Below, piece by piece: positions 7,930 to 17,967 of a stretch of 64,000 nucleotides of DNA. Below the pieces are notes generated by a model. The model had not been told where the DNA came from, made no database searches, and saw only the letters and a list, made by a program, of their open reading frames with translations. Source of the DNA: Pseudomonas tructae (GTDB taxonomy: Bacteria > Pseudomonadota > Gammaproteobacteria > Pseudomonadales > Pseudomonadaceae); assembly GCF_004214895.1 (NCBI RefSeq), contig NZ_CP035952.1:4350501-4414500 (forward strand). Reading direction: 5' to 3'. Made by a program: the position numbers and the translations under genes. How positions within the stretch are numbered: position 1 is the first letter of the stretch; every line of letters starts with the position of its first letter.

Positions 7930-10377
7930 ATGTTGCTGTTGTGGTTAGTGGTCCTGGTGATCGGCGCGGCCTACCTGGCCCACCGTCGCCTGGCTGCCTT
8001 GCCGGCGCTGGGCATCGTTGCCCTGTACTTGCTGGCGATGGGTGTCTTCAGTCACGCACCGGGCTGGCTGCTGACGATTTTCTGGCTGCTGCTGGCGGCA
8101 GTGGCTGCCCCTCTGCTGCTGCCCGAGCTTCGTCGCAAAGTGCTCACCGCGCCCTTGTTCAGCTGGTTCCAGCGCACCCTGCCGCCGATGTCGCAGACCG
8201 AACGCGAAGCCATCGACGCCGGCACCGTGTGGTGGGACGGCGAGCTGTTCAGCGGCCGCCCGAACTGGAACACCCTGCTCGGCTACTCCAAGGCCGAACT
8301 CAGTGAAGAAGAACAGGCGTTCATCGATGGCCCCACCGAAGAACTCTGCGCCATGGTCAGCGACTGGCAGATCGGCCAGGATCTGGACCTGCCGCCAGCG
8401 GCCTGGGAGCACATCAAGAGTCACGGTTTCTTTGCCCTGATCATCCCCAAGGAGTATGGCGGCAAGGGCTTTTCGGCCTACGCCCACTCGCAAGTGGCGA
8501 TGAAGCTGGCGACCCGCAGCGGCGACCTCGCCTCGACCGTGATGGTCCCCAACTCCCTGGGCCCGGCCGAACTGCTGCTGCACTACGGCACTGACGAGCA
8601 ACGCCAGCACTACCTGCCACGTCTGGCCCGTGGCGAGGAAATCCCCTGCTTCGCCCTTACCGGCCCGCTGGCCGGCTCCGATGCCGGGGCGATGCCCGAT
8701 ACCGGCATCATCTGCAAGGGCCAGTGGCAAGGCGAGGAGGTCATCGGCCTGCGCCTGAACTGGGAGAAGCGCTATATCACCCTCGGCCCGGTCGCCACCC
8801 TGCTGGGCCTTGCCTTCAAGGCCTATGACCCCGAGCACCTGCTCAGCGACAAAGAAGAACTGGGTATCAGCCTGGCCTTGATCCCCACCGACACCCCCGG
8901 CGTCGAGATCGGCAAGCGTCACCTGCCCCTGGGTGCGGCGTTCATGAACGGCCCCAACAGCGGCAAGGACGTGTTCGTGCCACTGGACTTTCTCATCGGC
9001 GGCCAGGCCATGCTCGGCAAGGGCTGGATGATGCTGATGAACTGCCTGTCGGTGGGCCGTTCGATCTCCCTGCCGGCGGTCGGCACCGGCGCGGCCAAGT
9101 ACACCAGCCTGGTCACCGGCCAGTACGCGCGCATCCGCGAGCAATTCAATGTGCCACTGGCAGCCTTCGAAGGCATCCAGGAATCCTTGGCCCGTATCGG
9201 CGGTAACGCCTTCCTCATGGACAGCGCCCGCCTGCTCACCGCCAAGGCCGTGGACCTGGGCGAAAAGCCCTCGGTACTCTCGGCGATTCTCAAGTACCAC
9301 CTCACCGAGCGCGGGCGCGAATGCATCCAGCACGCCATGGATGTCCACGGCGGCAAAGGCATCATCATGGGCCCCAACAACTACCTGGGACGCAATTGGC
9401 AAGGCGCGCCGATCTTCATCACCGTCGAGGGCGCCAACATCCTCTCGCGCAACCTGATGATCTTCGGCCAGGGTGCGATTCGCTGCCATCCGTTCGTGCT
9501 CAAGGAGATGGCCCTGGCCGGTCGCGAGGACCACGACCAGGCGCTCAAGGCGTTCGATCAGTTGCTGATGCAGCACATCGGCTTTGCCGTAGGCAACGCC
9601 GCCAGCACCTTGGTGCTTGGCCTGGGCCTGGGGCATTTCGAGAAGGTCCCGGGTGACGCCCTGAGCCAGGGCTACTTTCGCGCGCTCAACCGCCAGGCGG
9701 CCGCCTTCGCCCTGCTGGCCGACTTGTGCATGATGCTGCTCGGCGGCGAACTCAAGCGCCGCGAGCGCTTGTCAGCGCGCCTGGGCGATGTACTCAGCCA
9801 CCTGTACCTGGGCTCGGCGGCGCTCAAGCGCTACCACGACCTGAACTCGCCCGAGCACCTGCAACCACTCCTACGCTGGGCCCTGGAAGAAAGCCTCGGC
9901 CAGGCCGAAAAAGCCCTGGACCGGCTGCTCGACAACTTCCCCAACCGCCTGCTCGGTTGCGGCCTGCGCCTGGTGGTCTTCCCCTTCGGCCGTCGCCATA
10001 CCGGCCCGAGCGATGGACTGGACGCCGAGATCGCCGAGCTGATCGGCAGGGCCAAAGGTGACCCGGCGCTTGAAGAACTGCTCGCCGGTTGCTACCGGCC
10101 GCAAGCGGATGGCGATCCGGTCGCCGCCCTGCAGCACGCCTACGACCAACTCAGCGCCGGCGAGCCGTTGCGCAAAAAAATGCATCTGGCAGTCAAGAGC
10201 GGCCAGCTTGCCCCCGCTCCCGGCGAATCGATCATCGATGCAGCCCTGCACGCCGGCGTACTGCAAGCCAACGAGGCGCAAAGCCTGCAGGCCGCGGAAA
10301 CGGCGCGACGCCAGGTAATCGATGTCGATGCCTTCGACAAGGAGCAACTGCTACCGGCCGACGGCAAGATTCGCTAA
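7930..10377 (+). CDS. fadE: Long-chain acyl-CoA dehydrogenase FadE
   Basis: The 815-residue protein begins with a hydrophobic segment (about residues 2-50, two helices), then the acyl-CoA dehydrogenase core (KEYGGKGFSAYAHS, CFALTGPLAGSDAGAMPD for FAD/substrate binding, MDVHGGKGIIMGPNN) and the large DUF1974 C-terminal domain characteristic of FadE. It catalyses the first, FAD-dependent step of fatty-acid beta-oxidation at the membrane. The ATG at 7930 follows GGAGG at 7919-7923; longer in-frame starts far upstream would run through the GST promoter region. Confidence 0.95.
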   Translation: MLLLWLVVLVIGAAYLAHRRLAALPALGIVALYLLAMGVFSHAPGWLLTIFWLLLAAVAAPLLLPELRRKVLTAPLFSWFQRTLPPMSQTEREAIDAGTVWWDGELFSGRPNWNTLLGYSKAELSEEEQAFIDGPTEELCAMVSDWQIGQDLDLPPAAWEHIKSHGFFALIIPKEYGGKGFSAYAHSQVAMKLATRSGDLASTVMVPNSLGPAELLLHYGTDEQRQHYLPRLARGEEIPCFALTGPLAGSDAGAMPDTGIICKGQWQGEEVIGLRLNWEKRYITLGPVATLLGLAFKAYDPEHLLSDKEELGISLALIPTDTPGVEIGKRHLPLGAAFMNGPNSGKDVFVPLDFLIGGQAMLGKGWMMLMNCLSVGRSISLPAVGTGAAKYTSLVTGQYARIREQFNVPLAAFEGIQESLARIGGNAFLMDSARLLTAKAVDLGEKPSVLSAILKYHLTERGRECIQHAMDVHGGKGIIMGPNNYLGRNWQGAPIFITVEGANILSRNLMIFGQGAIRCHPFVLKEMALAGREDHDQALKAFDQLLMQHIGFAVGNAASTLVLGLGLGHFEKVPGDALSQGYFRALNRQAAAFALLADLCMMLLGGELKRRERLSARLGDVLSHLYLGSAALKRYHDLNSPEHLQPLLRWALEESLGQAEKALDRLLDNFPNRLLGCGLRLVVFPFGRRHTGPSDGLDAEIAELIGRAKGDPALEELLAGCYRPQADGDPVAALQHAYDQLSAGEPLRKKMHLAVKSGQLAPAPGESIIDAALHAGVLQANEAQSLQAAETARRQVIDVDAFDKEQLLPADGKIR

Positions 10378-10445
10378 GGGCCGGGACATCGGGCGCCGGG
10401 AGCCGTATACTCCCGCGCCCGTTTTTGCTCAAGAGGACTGCCAGC

Positions 10446-10853
10446 ATGGCTACCGATCGCCTGGAATACCATCTCGCCCTGCTCACCCACCTGCGCACCA
10501 TCCTGGTTGCCCTGGGCGAAGCCGAGCAGGTGCCGGAAGAAAGCCACGCGCTGTTTCTGGAGCGCTTCGACGACTTGATGCTGCAACTGCCCGTCGACCC
10601 GGAAAGCACTTATCTTGGCCAGGACCTGATGTGCCAGGTCATCCAGCGCTATCCACAGGTCGCGCACCTGGTGCCACGCGACCTGCTGTGGTTCTTTGGC
10701 GGCGACTGCCTGCACTTCATGCCGGAGAACGAACTGGACATGTACCAGGAACTGGAAGAGCGCCGCTTCGAAGCCGAGCAAAATGACGAGCCCTTCGACT
10801 GGAACCAGGAAAAACAGCTACTGAACATGTCGGACGACGACAGCAAGCACTGA
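10446..10853 (+). CDS. PA2817 family protein of unknown function
   Basis: This 135-residue acidic protein (MATDRLEYHLALLTHL, ending in EKQLLNMSDDD) has no membrane segment, signal peptide or catalytic motif. It contains WFFGGDCLHFMPENEL in the middle. It follows fadE by 68 nt on the same strand and is conserved next to it in pseudomonads (PA2817 in PAO1, from memory). No function can be assigned; co-occurrence with fadE is the only lead. Confidence 0.85.
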   Translation: MATDRLEYHLALLTHLRTILVALGEAEQVPEESHALFLERFDDLMLQLPVDPESTYLGQDLMCQVIQRYPQVAHLVPRDLLWFFGGDCLHFMPENELDMYQELEERRFEAEQNDEPFDWNQEKQLLNMSDDDSKH

Positions 10854-10864
10854 TTCAGAGGGTC

Positions 10865-10889
10865 CAGGCGGTGAGCAATTCACCGCCTG
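10865..10889 (+). terminator. Hairpin after the PA2817-family gene
   Basis: A 10-bp perfect stem (CAGGCGGTGA / TCACCGCCTG) with a 5-nt loop begins 12 nt after the stop codon. A short T-containing stretch follows (CTGTGTTGG) but no real T run. It probably ends the fadE transcript. Confidence 0.6.
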
Positions 10890-10928
10890 CTGTGTTGGCA
10901 AAACACTACATGGATGGAGAAGGTACGG

Positions 10929-11294
10929 ATGGATGCGCCTTTAACCGATCATGAATACGAAGTGCTTCACGACTTCGTCAGCGCTATTTCCTGTCGAGAC
11001 AGCGAAACCTTAAGGCTGCGGCACCAGATCTCGCCCGCAGTGATTGAAGAAATCTACGAAGCACTCGATGACTGCTTCCCCGACGCTCGATCCCTGGCAA
11101 TCTGCGCCCGCAACCAAGCTCAGCAGCAGATCGGAGGGGGGCGTCCCTTTATCGACAACTTCCAGACCAACGAGGCGAACACCGGTATCGAGTGCATTCT
11201 TTTTGCCGACGGCTGCCCGTCAGAGGCGATTTTGCACGCGGAGCTGAAAACAAACGACAGCACGACTCGCCTGCATTTCAAGTACATCGCTTAA
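10929..11294 (+). CDS. Hypothetical protein beside the tRNA array
   Basis: A 121-residue soluble protein (MDAPLTDHEYEVLHDFV) that I do not recognise. The ATG at 10929 is preferred over 10914 because GGAGAAGG lies 5 nt upstream of it. The sequence has an alpha-rich first half and a segment PFIDNFQTNEANTGIECILFAD, reminiscent of small cytosolic immunity-like or DUF proteins, but no signature is clear. It has its own terminator and sits between a conserved core gene and a tRNA cluster, a position that often varies between strains. Confidence 0.6.
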   Translation: MDAPLTDHEYEVLHDFVSAISCRDSETLRLRHQISPAVIEEIYEALDDCFPDARSLAICARNQAQQQIGGGRPFIDNFQTNEANTGIECILFADGCPSEAILHAELKTNDSTTRLHFKYIA

Positions 11295-11316
11295 CCCGAA
11301 AAATCCGGACGAAAAA

Positions 11317-11342
11317 AAACGCCGTTCAATCGAACGGCGTTT
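11317..11342. terminator. Bidirectional intrinsic terminator (hypothetical gene / tRNA operon)
   Basis: An 11-bp perfect stem (AAACGCCGTTC / GAACGGCGTTT) with a 4-nt loop is flanked by eight As on the left, which give a T run on the minus strand, and by TTTCTTTATTT on the right. It can stop the tRNA operon (minus) and the hypothetical gene (plus). Confidence 0.88.
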
Positions 11343-11349
11343 CTTTATT

Positions 11350-11425
<76 letters not shown>

Positions 11426-11519
11426 AAACTGTGTAGCGACCGGTTAACCCGGCGAGAAACCAGGGCTTTACGCCCTGCTTCTATCACTACAGCGCTATCA
11501 AACGCTGGAGCACCATATT

Positions 11520-11595
<76 letters not shown>

Positions 11596-11600
11596 AAAAA

Positions 11601-11676
11601 TGGCGTCCCCTAGGGGACTCGAACCCCTGTTACCGCCGTGAAAGGGCGGTGTCCTAGGCCACTAGACGAAGGGGAC
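11601..11676 (-). tRNA. tRNA-Glu (TTC), copy 1
   Basis: A 76-nt tRNA with encoded CCA. The acceptor is GTCCCCT, the anticodon loop CTTTCAC reads TTC, and the T arm is GGTTCGAGTCC. It is identical to the second tRNA-Glu in this array. Confidence 0.98.
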
Positions 11677-11778
11677 GACGCCCGAAACATGCAACGCATG
11701 CTTCAGTTACCAACTCAAACCGTGAGATCTGACGCTGGGTTTTTACAAGCCCTGCCGTTAAGCAAAGCCTTTGTAAAC

Positions 11779-11854
<76 letters not shown>

Positions 11855-11856
11855 AT

Positions 11857-11932
11857 TGGCGTCCCCTAGGGGACTCGAACCCCTGTTACCGCCGTGAAAG
11901 GGCGGTGTCCTAGGCCACTAGACGAAGGGGAC
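11857..11932 (-). tRNA. tRNA-Glu (TTC), copy 2 (first in operon)
   Basis: Promoter-proximal gene of the array, identical to the other tRNA-Glu(TTC). Transcription order is Glu-Gly-Glu-Gly-Gly. It begins about 55 nt downstream of the predicted transcription start. Confidence 0.98.
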
Positions 11933-11992
11933 ACACTACAACTTCACTCCCTGCCGCGTTTCGCTGTGTGCTTTACGCTGCAAGTGGCGCGC

Positions 11993-12021
11993 ATTCTAGG
12001 GATGCTTTGGGAAGTCGTCAA
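11993..12021 (-). promoter_or_regulatory. Sigma-70 promoter of the tRNA-Glu/Gly operon
   Basis: On the minus strand TTGACG (12021-12016) and TAGAAT (11998-11993) are separated by exactly 17 nt. The sequence just after the -10 is GCGCGCC, a GC-rich discriminator as expected for a stringently controlled stable-RNA promoter. An AT-rich stretch (TTTAAATAAATTTATA) lies just upstream of the -35 and could act as an UP element. The rest of the 335-nt gap up to 12268 holds no gene that I can support. Confidence 0.82.
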
Positions 12022-12267
12022 CCCCTCTGTATAAATTTATTTAAATCAATGACTTCCCGACGCTTTACGGCCTTGCGCCCTGGCTTCGCGCGCCGGGCGC
12101 TTGACGATTTTTTTCTGGCACCCCTACCCGCCTGCGGCCCAGCAGCCACGGCAATCAAAGAGCAAAAGGCCATTAATCGCTTGCGAGCAACCGCCAAACA
12201 GCTCTATCCGGCCAAATGCTTAGCCACTACACTCAAACAGTAAATCATCCTGTATGAGGCGTTAACG

Positions 12268-13035
12268 GTGACACCACTTCTGATCACCCTGCTTATAGTA
12301 GCGGGAATCGCGTTACTGATCGTGATCGGCTACCTGAACAACGTGGTCGAGAACAACAAGCTCGAGCGTGCCCGGCTGAAGATCGAGCTGGCGGATCGCT
12401 TGCGCCGTTGTGGCGAAATCACCGAAACCTTCCCCGGCCAATTGATGACCCCGGCACTCAAGCTGCTGCTGACCCGCCTGGAGCTCAATCTCAACCAGCG
12501 CCAACTGGCACTGGACAAGCACAGCCGCGATATACGCGCGCGCATCAGTGAACTCGAAGGCCTGATTGCCAAGGGTGAAGCGCTGCCGGTCAACAACCCG
12601 CCAATGCCGATCCAGACCGAAGCCCGGGCCAAGGATGTGCGCTTTTTGCTCGAAGGCATGCACAACCAGATTACCCGCGCCGCCCAGGAGGGCTTCCTGC
12701 CCACCAACGAAGCCAAGTACTGGGTCAAGGAAATCCGCCATATCCTCGTGCTGCTGCATATCGAGTTTTTCAACAACCTCGGCCAGCAGGCGCTGCAACA
12801 GAACCAGCCGGGTCACGCACGCCTGGCCTTCGAACGCGGTGTGCAGTACCTGCGCAAGCAGCCTGACCCGACGCTGTACCGCGAGCAGCTCGACTATATG
12901 GAGAAACTCCTGGCCCGGGCCAATGCCCAGGTGCTCAGCCAGCTGGAGCCGGCCGAAGACGACAACAATGCCCTGACCGAAGGTCTGAAGACCGACACTA
13001 CCGAAGACTGGAAGAAAAAGGTCATCTACGACTGA
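12268..13035 (+). CDS. Membrane-anchored protein of unknown function
   Basis: The 255-residue protein has one N-terminal membrane helix (about residues 3-22) and then a mostly helical, charged cytoplasmic region with coiled-coil character (about 30-105), ending in a second helical part. It starts with GTG at 12268, with TGAGGC 7 nt upstream; there is no better ATG. A homologue sits at the same place, between tRNA genes and the GAF reductase, in other pseudomonads. No enzyme motif is visible; a scaffold-like role is only a guess. Confidence 0.75.
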   Translation: MTPLLITLLIVAGIALLIVIGYLNNVVENNKLERARLKIELADRLRRCGEITETFPGQLMTPALKLLLTRLELNLNQRQLALDKHSRDIRARISELEGLIAKGEALPVNNPPMPIQTEARAKDVRFLLEGMHNQITRAAQEGFLPTNEAKYWVKEIRHILVLLHIEFFNNLGQQALQQNQPGHARLAFERGVQYLRKQPDPTLYREQLDYMEKLLARANAQVLSQLEPAEDDNNALTEGLKTDTTEDWKKKVIYD

Positions 13036-13041
13036 TACATT

Positions 13042-13097
13042 TCGCGGGGCAAGCCCGCTCCCACAGCACTCTCTGTGGGAGCGAGCTTGCCCCGCGA
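13042..13097. repeat. REP pair (inverted, REPIN-like)
   Basis: Two head-to-head copies of the Pseudomonas REP core (TCGCGGGGCAAGC... and its complement) enclose CCACAGCACTCTCTGTGGG and can fold as one long hairpin. It lies between two convergent stop codons, where it may also act as a terminator or mRNA-end stabiliser. Confidence 0.9.
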
Positions 13098-13100
13098 TTG

Positions 13101-13583
13101 TCAGCAATCCGTCAAACGCAAGAAAATCCCCGCCAAGCGCTCTAACCCCGCCTGATCAACTTCACTGAAACGCGCAAGCTTCGGGCTGTCCAGGTCCAGT
13201 ACGCCAATCAGCCGCCCGTCCTTGACCAGCGGAATCACCAGCTCACTGTTCGACGCACTGTCACAAGCGATATGCCCGGCAAACGCGTGCACGTCTTCTA
13301 CCCGCTGGGTTTGCCGGGTGGCCGCCGCCGTACCGCACACGCCACGCCCGAAGGGAATGCGCACGCAGGCCACTTGCCCCTGGAAAGGCCCAAGCAGCAG
13401 TTGCTCGTTGCGATTGAGGTAGAAACCAGCCCAGTTCAGGTCATCGACCTGGCTGTAGAGAAACGCCGAAAACTGCGCAGCGTTGGCGATGAAGTCGCGT
13501 TCATCGGCAAGCAGGGCTTCCAGCTGTGCCGCCAGCAGGCCATAGCCTTCAAGGCCGGCGCCGGTAGCGTTGAGGTCGATCAT
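13101..13583 (-). CDS. msrC: Free methionine-(R)-sulfoxide reductase (GAF domain)
   Basis: The 160-residue protein is one GAF domain of the YebR/fRMsr type. Cys73, Cys83 and Cys107 (in VACVRIP, GVCGTAA and HIACDSAS) have the 10- and 24-residue spacing of the three redox cysteines in E. coli fRMsr, so the enzyme should be active on free methionine-R-sulfoxide using thioredoxin. The ATG at 13583 overlaps the stop of the DUF815 gene (ATGA), so translation is coupled. SagS, Gpx and MsrB lie within 4 kb. Confidence 0.93.
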   Translation of the reverse strand: MIDLNATGAGLEGYGLLAAQLEALLADERDFIANAAQFSAFLYSQVDDLNWAGFYLNRNEQLLLGPFQGQVACVRIPFGRGVCGTAAATRQTQRVEDVHAFAGHIACDSASNSELVIPLVKDGRLIGVLDLDSPKLARFSEVDQAGLERLAGIFLRLTDC

Positions 13584-14470
13584 GATTTTTGCTCCAGCAA
13601 TTTCAGCCCGACCCAATAACGGGCGAACTGGTAGGCACAACGGCCATTACGGTTGCCGCGCCCGGTCGCCCAGCGCACAGCGAGTATTTCCAGTTCCTCA
13701 TCGCGACGCCAGTCCAGGCCCGCGCGCTGCGCAAGCTCGGTGATCCAGTGCTCGACCACGTTGAGGAAATGCTCCTGGGTAAAAGGATAGAACGACAGCC
13801 ACAGACCAAATCGGTCCGACAGGGCGATCTTGTCTTCCACCGCCTCGTTCGGATGCAGTTCACCGTCGACCATCTTCCAGTTTTCGTTGTCGCTCTGTTT
13901 TTCCGGCACCAGGTGCCGGCGGTTCGAGGTGGCATACAGCAGTACGTTATCCGGCGCCTGTTCGAGCGAGCCATCGAGCACGCTCTTGAGCACCCGGTAA
14001 TCGCCCTCCCCGGCCTCGAACGAAAGGTCGTCGCAGAACAGCACAAAGCGTTGCGGCAGTTTCTGCAATTGCTCGACCACCCGCGGCAGGTCGGCCAGGT
14101 GATCGCGCTCGATCTCGATCAGGCGCAGGCCGGCCCCGGCGTGCTCGGCCAGTAGCGCCCGGACCAGCGACGACTTGCCGGTACCGCGCGAGCCCCAGAG
14201 CAAGGCATGGTTGGCCGGCATGCCATCGAGAAACTGGCGGGTGTTGCGGCCCAGTTGTTCGCGCTGCTGATCGACACCGATCAGGTCGGACAAGCGCATG
14301 TCGAGGCTGACCTGCAGTGGCAACAAATAGCCGCTGCGACCGTCGCGCTGCCAGCGTGCAGCCAGGCACTCGGACCAGTCGATGCTCGGGCGCAGTGCCG
14401 GCAGCAGCGGTTCAAGACGAGCGAGCACGGTTTCGGCGCGCTCCAGAAAAGCATTCAAACGTGAGTCCAC
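13580..14470 (-). CDS. DUF815 family AAA-type ATPase
   Basis: The 296-residue protein has Walker A GSRGTGKSSL near residue 112, Walker B FVLFCDDLSFE near 165, and a sensor-like ATSNRRHL. DUF815 ATPases are widespread in proteobacteria but have no settled function. It shares a start/stop overlap with the free-methionine sulfoxide reductase and diverges from the sagS gene. The coupling hints that it assists a redox or repair process, which is only inference. Confidence 0.9.
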   Translation of the reverse strand: MDSRLNAFLERAETVLARLEPLLPALRPSIDWSECLAARWQRDGRSGYLLPLQVSLDMRLSDLIGVDQQREQLGRNTRQFLDGMPANHALLWGSRGTGKSSLVRALLAEHAGAGLRLIEIERDHLADLPRVVEQLQKLPQRFVLFCDDLSFEAGEGDYRVLKSVLDGSLEQAPDNVLLYATSNRRHLVPEKQSDNENWKMVDGELHPNEAVEDKIALSDRFGLWLSFYPFTQEHFLNVVEHWITELAQRAGLDWRRDEELEILAVRWATGRGNRNGRCAYQFARYWVGLKLLEQKS

Positions 14471-14594
14471 AAGACTTCCTCAAGACAGATACAAGGACAA
14501 AAGCACCGCTGAATGTGTGACAGGGCGTGCCAGCAGCCGGGGCTGATCGGCTATGCTTGCGCAGCGCACGGAACGTGAAACTGGCTCGGGACTC

Positions 14595-16905
14595 ATGGAT
14601 ATCAAGTTCACCAATCGCCTGTCCTACAAGCAAGCCCGGCTGACAGTCCTTGTCGGCTTCATCCTGGGTACATTGCTCAGTCTCATCCAGATCGGTATCG
14701 ATTATGCCAGTGAAGACGCCTCCATCAACCGCGAGATGCAGGCGCTACTACAAATCAGCCATAACCCGGCCTCGCGCATTGCCTACAACATCGACGCCGA
14801 GCTGGCCCAGGAGCTGACCCGCGGCCTGCTGCAATCACCGGCGATCACCCGCGCCTGGCTGATCGACAACAACGAGACGGTACTTGCCGATGTTCAGCGC
14901 CCCCGCCAGGAAAGCAGCTACCGGCTGATCAGCGACTTCCTGTTCAGTGATTCGCGCCAGTTCCAGGATCGACTGTTTCTCAGCCATATGCCTGACGAGT
15001 ACCTTGGCACCCTGTACCTGGAGGTCGACACCTTCGCCTTCGGCAGCCGCTTTCTCAAGCGCGCCGAAGTTACCCTGCTCAACGGCTTCATGCGCAGCCT
15101 GATCCTGACCGGCATTCTTCTCGGCCTGTTCTACATCATGCTGACCCAGCCACTGGTACGGGTCATCAGCGCCCTGAGCAACAGCGACTCACGCAACCCG
15201 GCACAATCCAAGCTGTCGTTCCCGCCGGGCCACGAGCACGACGAAATCGGTGTGCTGGTCAAAGTCGCCAACCAGCAGTTCGTCAGCATGGCCACCGAGA
15301 TCCAGCAGCGGCGCAACGCCGAAAACCGCCTGACCGACTACCTCAATGAACTGGAGAATATCGTCTCGGCACGCACCAACGAGCTCAAGGCCAGCAACAC
15401 CCGCCTCAGCCAGTCCAACGAAGAACTCGAAGAAGCCCGGCGCCGGGCGCTGGACATGGCCCAGGCCCGCGCGGCCTTCCTGGCCAACATGAGCCATGAG
15501 ATCCGCACACCGCTCAACGGCCTGCTGGGCATGATCGCCCTGTCGCTGGACAGCTCGCTCAATGCCGAGCAACGCCAGCAACTGTCGATTGCCCACGACT
15601 CGGGCAAGGTACTGGTGGAGCTGCTCAATGATATTCTCGACCTGTCCAAATTCGATGCCGGGCAGTTGGAACTCGAACGCATCCCCTTCGACCTTGGCGC
15701 CCTGGTCGAAGACACGGCCAACCTGCTTTCACAAAATGCCGCGCCGAGTGTCGAGCTGACCTGCCTGATCGATCCGCAGTTTCCTTCGATGGTGCTGGGC
15801 GACCCGACCCGCGTGCGGCAGATCGTCAGTAACTTGCTGTCCAACGCCTTGAAATTCACCCGCTTCGGCCGTGTCGATGTGCGCCTGAGCAGCTACCCCG
15901 GGGGCGTTCGCCTTGACGTCTGTGATACCGGGATCGGTATCCCCAGCGAAGCCCAGGTACGCATCTTCCAGCCCTTCACCCAGGCTGGCGCCGGCATCAC
16001 CCGCCAGTATGGCGGCACCGGCCTGGGCCTTGCGCTGACCAATAACCTCTGTGAAGCCATGCAGGGGCGCTTGAGCATCAGTTCCGAAGCCGGGTTTGGC
16101 AGCCAGTTCAGCGCCGAACTGCCGCTGCCCAGCCATAGCGCAGCGGTACCTGCGCCCTCATTGCGCGGCAGCATTGTGGCAATCAGCAGTTCCAGTAGCG
16201 GCCTGGCCGAACTGCTACAAATGCTACTGCCCAGCTGGGGTCTGGACTACCAGCGCTACGACAGCCCGACGCAGCTTCACCACGCCACCCCGGACCTGCT
16301 GATCACTGATGATCTGGATTGTCTGTTCAGCCTGCGTCCGCACATCAGTGCGCCAATTTTGCTGGTGACCGCCTACGGCAACTTCCTGCCCGGCGAACAG
16401 GCTGCACACCTGGCGCCTTTGCAGCAGCAGGCTCGCCCCCTGGCGCGCAATGCCCTGTACCAAACCCTGCGACGCACCTTGCACGGTGCCGACAGCATCA
16501 ACCCGTCACCGCTCGATGGCGCCCAGGCCAGCGAACGTCGCGCACGCATCCTGCTGGTCGAGGACAATCCGGTGAACCAATTGGTGGCCAAGGGCATGCT
16601 GGCCAAGCTCGGCTGCGAAGTCAGCGTCGCCGCCCATGGCGCCGAAGCCCTTGAGCAACTCGAACAGGGGGCCTTCGAGCTGGTGCTGATGGATTGCAAC
16701 ATGCCAGTGATGGATGGCTATGAGGCCAGCCGGCGCATTCGCCAGAGCGGTCGCTGGCCAGACCTGCCCATCGTCGCCCTGACCGCCAACGCCATGCCCG
16801 AAGAGCGCGAACGCTGCCGGGCGGCAGGCATGAGCGATTACCTGGCCAAACCGTTTCGCCGCGAGGAGCTGCTGGCGTTGATCGACCACTGGGTACCGTT
16901 GACCG

Positions 16906-16913
<8 letters not shown>
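14595..16913 (+). CDS. sagS: Hybrid sensor histidine kinase, SagS orthologue
   Basis: This 772-residue protein has membrane helices at about residues 15-34 and 166-184 flanking a periplasmic sensor domain, a coiled coil (about 225-290), a HisKA domain with His301 in ANMSHEIRTPLNG, an HATPase domain (DVCDTGIGIP, YGGTGLGLAL) and a C-terminal receiver with Asp700 in LVLMDCNMPVMDG. There is no Hpt domain, as in SagS of P. aeruginosa, which signals through HptB to control attachment, biofilm formation and drug tolerance. The ATG at 14595 is used. The place next to gpx and msrB matches PA2824. Confidence 0.9.
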
Positions 16914-17391
<478 letters not shown>

Positions 17392-17407
17392 GACCTTTCT
17401 CCTTTAT

Positions 17408-17803
17408 TCAGCGCGGTACCAGGTCCAGGCAGACCGAGTTGATGCAGTAGCGTAGCCCGGTCGGCGGCGGACCGTCAGGAAATACATGCCCCAGATGGGC
17501 ATCGCACTTGGCGCAAGTGACTTCAGTACGGATCATGCCGTGGGAGGTGTCGCGGATCTCGATCATCGCACTGTCGGCAATCGGTTCGTAGAAACTGGGC
17601 CAGCCACATCCGGAGTCAAACTTGGCGTTCGAGTCGAACAATGGCTCGTTGCAGCAAATGCAATGGTAGACACCGTCGATCTTGGTGCCATTGTACTTGC
17701 CACTGAACGGCCGCTCGGTGCCCTTCAGGCGACACACGTTGTACTGCTCGGGGTCGAGCATGGCGCGCCATTCTTCCAGGGTTTTCTCGAGTTTTTCCAT
17801 CAT
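17408..17803 (-). CDS. msrB: Peptide-methionine (R)-S-oxide reductase MsrB
   Basis: The 131-residue protein reduces methionine-R-sulfoxide in proteins. It has the two zinc CxxC pairs (Cys48/Cys51 in HCICC and Cys97/Cys100 in CAKC), SGCGWPSF, and the catalytic Cys120 in [10 protein letters not shown] second ATG follows the first directly, and either could be the start. It is the promoter-proximal gene of msrB-gpx and diverges from alaA. Confidence 0.96.
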   Translation of the reverse strand: MMEKLEKTLEEWRAMLDPEQYNVCRLKGTERPFSGKYNGTKIDGVYHCICCNEPLFDSNAKFDSGCGWPSFYEPIADSAMIEIRDTSHGMIRTEVTCAKCDAHLGHVFPDGPPPTGLRYCINSVCLDLVPR

Positions 17804-17967
17804 CAGGCCTCATCTGTCCAAAAACCCCGCGCCATGGCTTTTCCACAGGGCGGGCGGCACGTATATTATTGCGCCTCATCAGGCATCAGTCTGGCACCCG
17901 CGTCACACGTATTTCAAACGTTTTCACCGCGCGTTGCGCGACGATCTTTTCTAATCGGGATCACATC

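Noticed and set aside
7945..9636. A 563-codon frame antisense to fadE
   Set aside because: Gly/Gln/His-rich product with no motif, opposite a conserved dehydrogenase.
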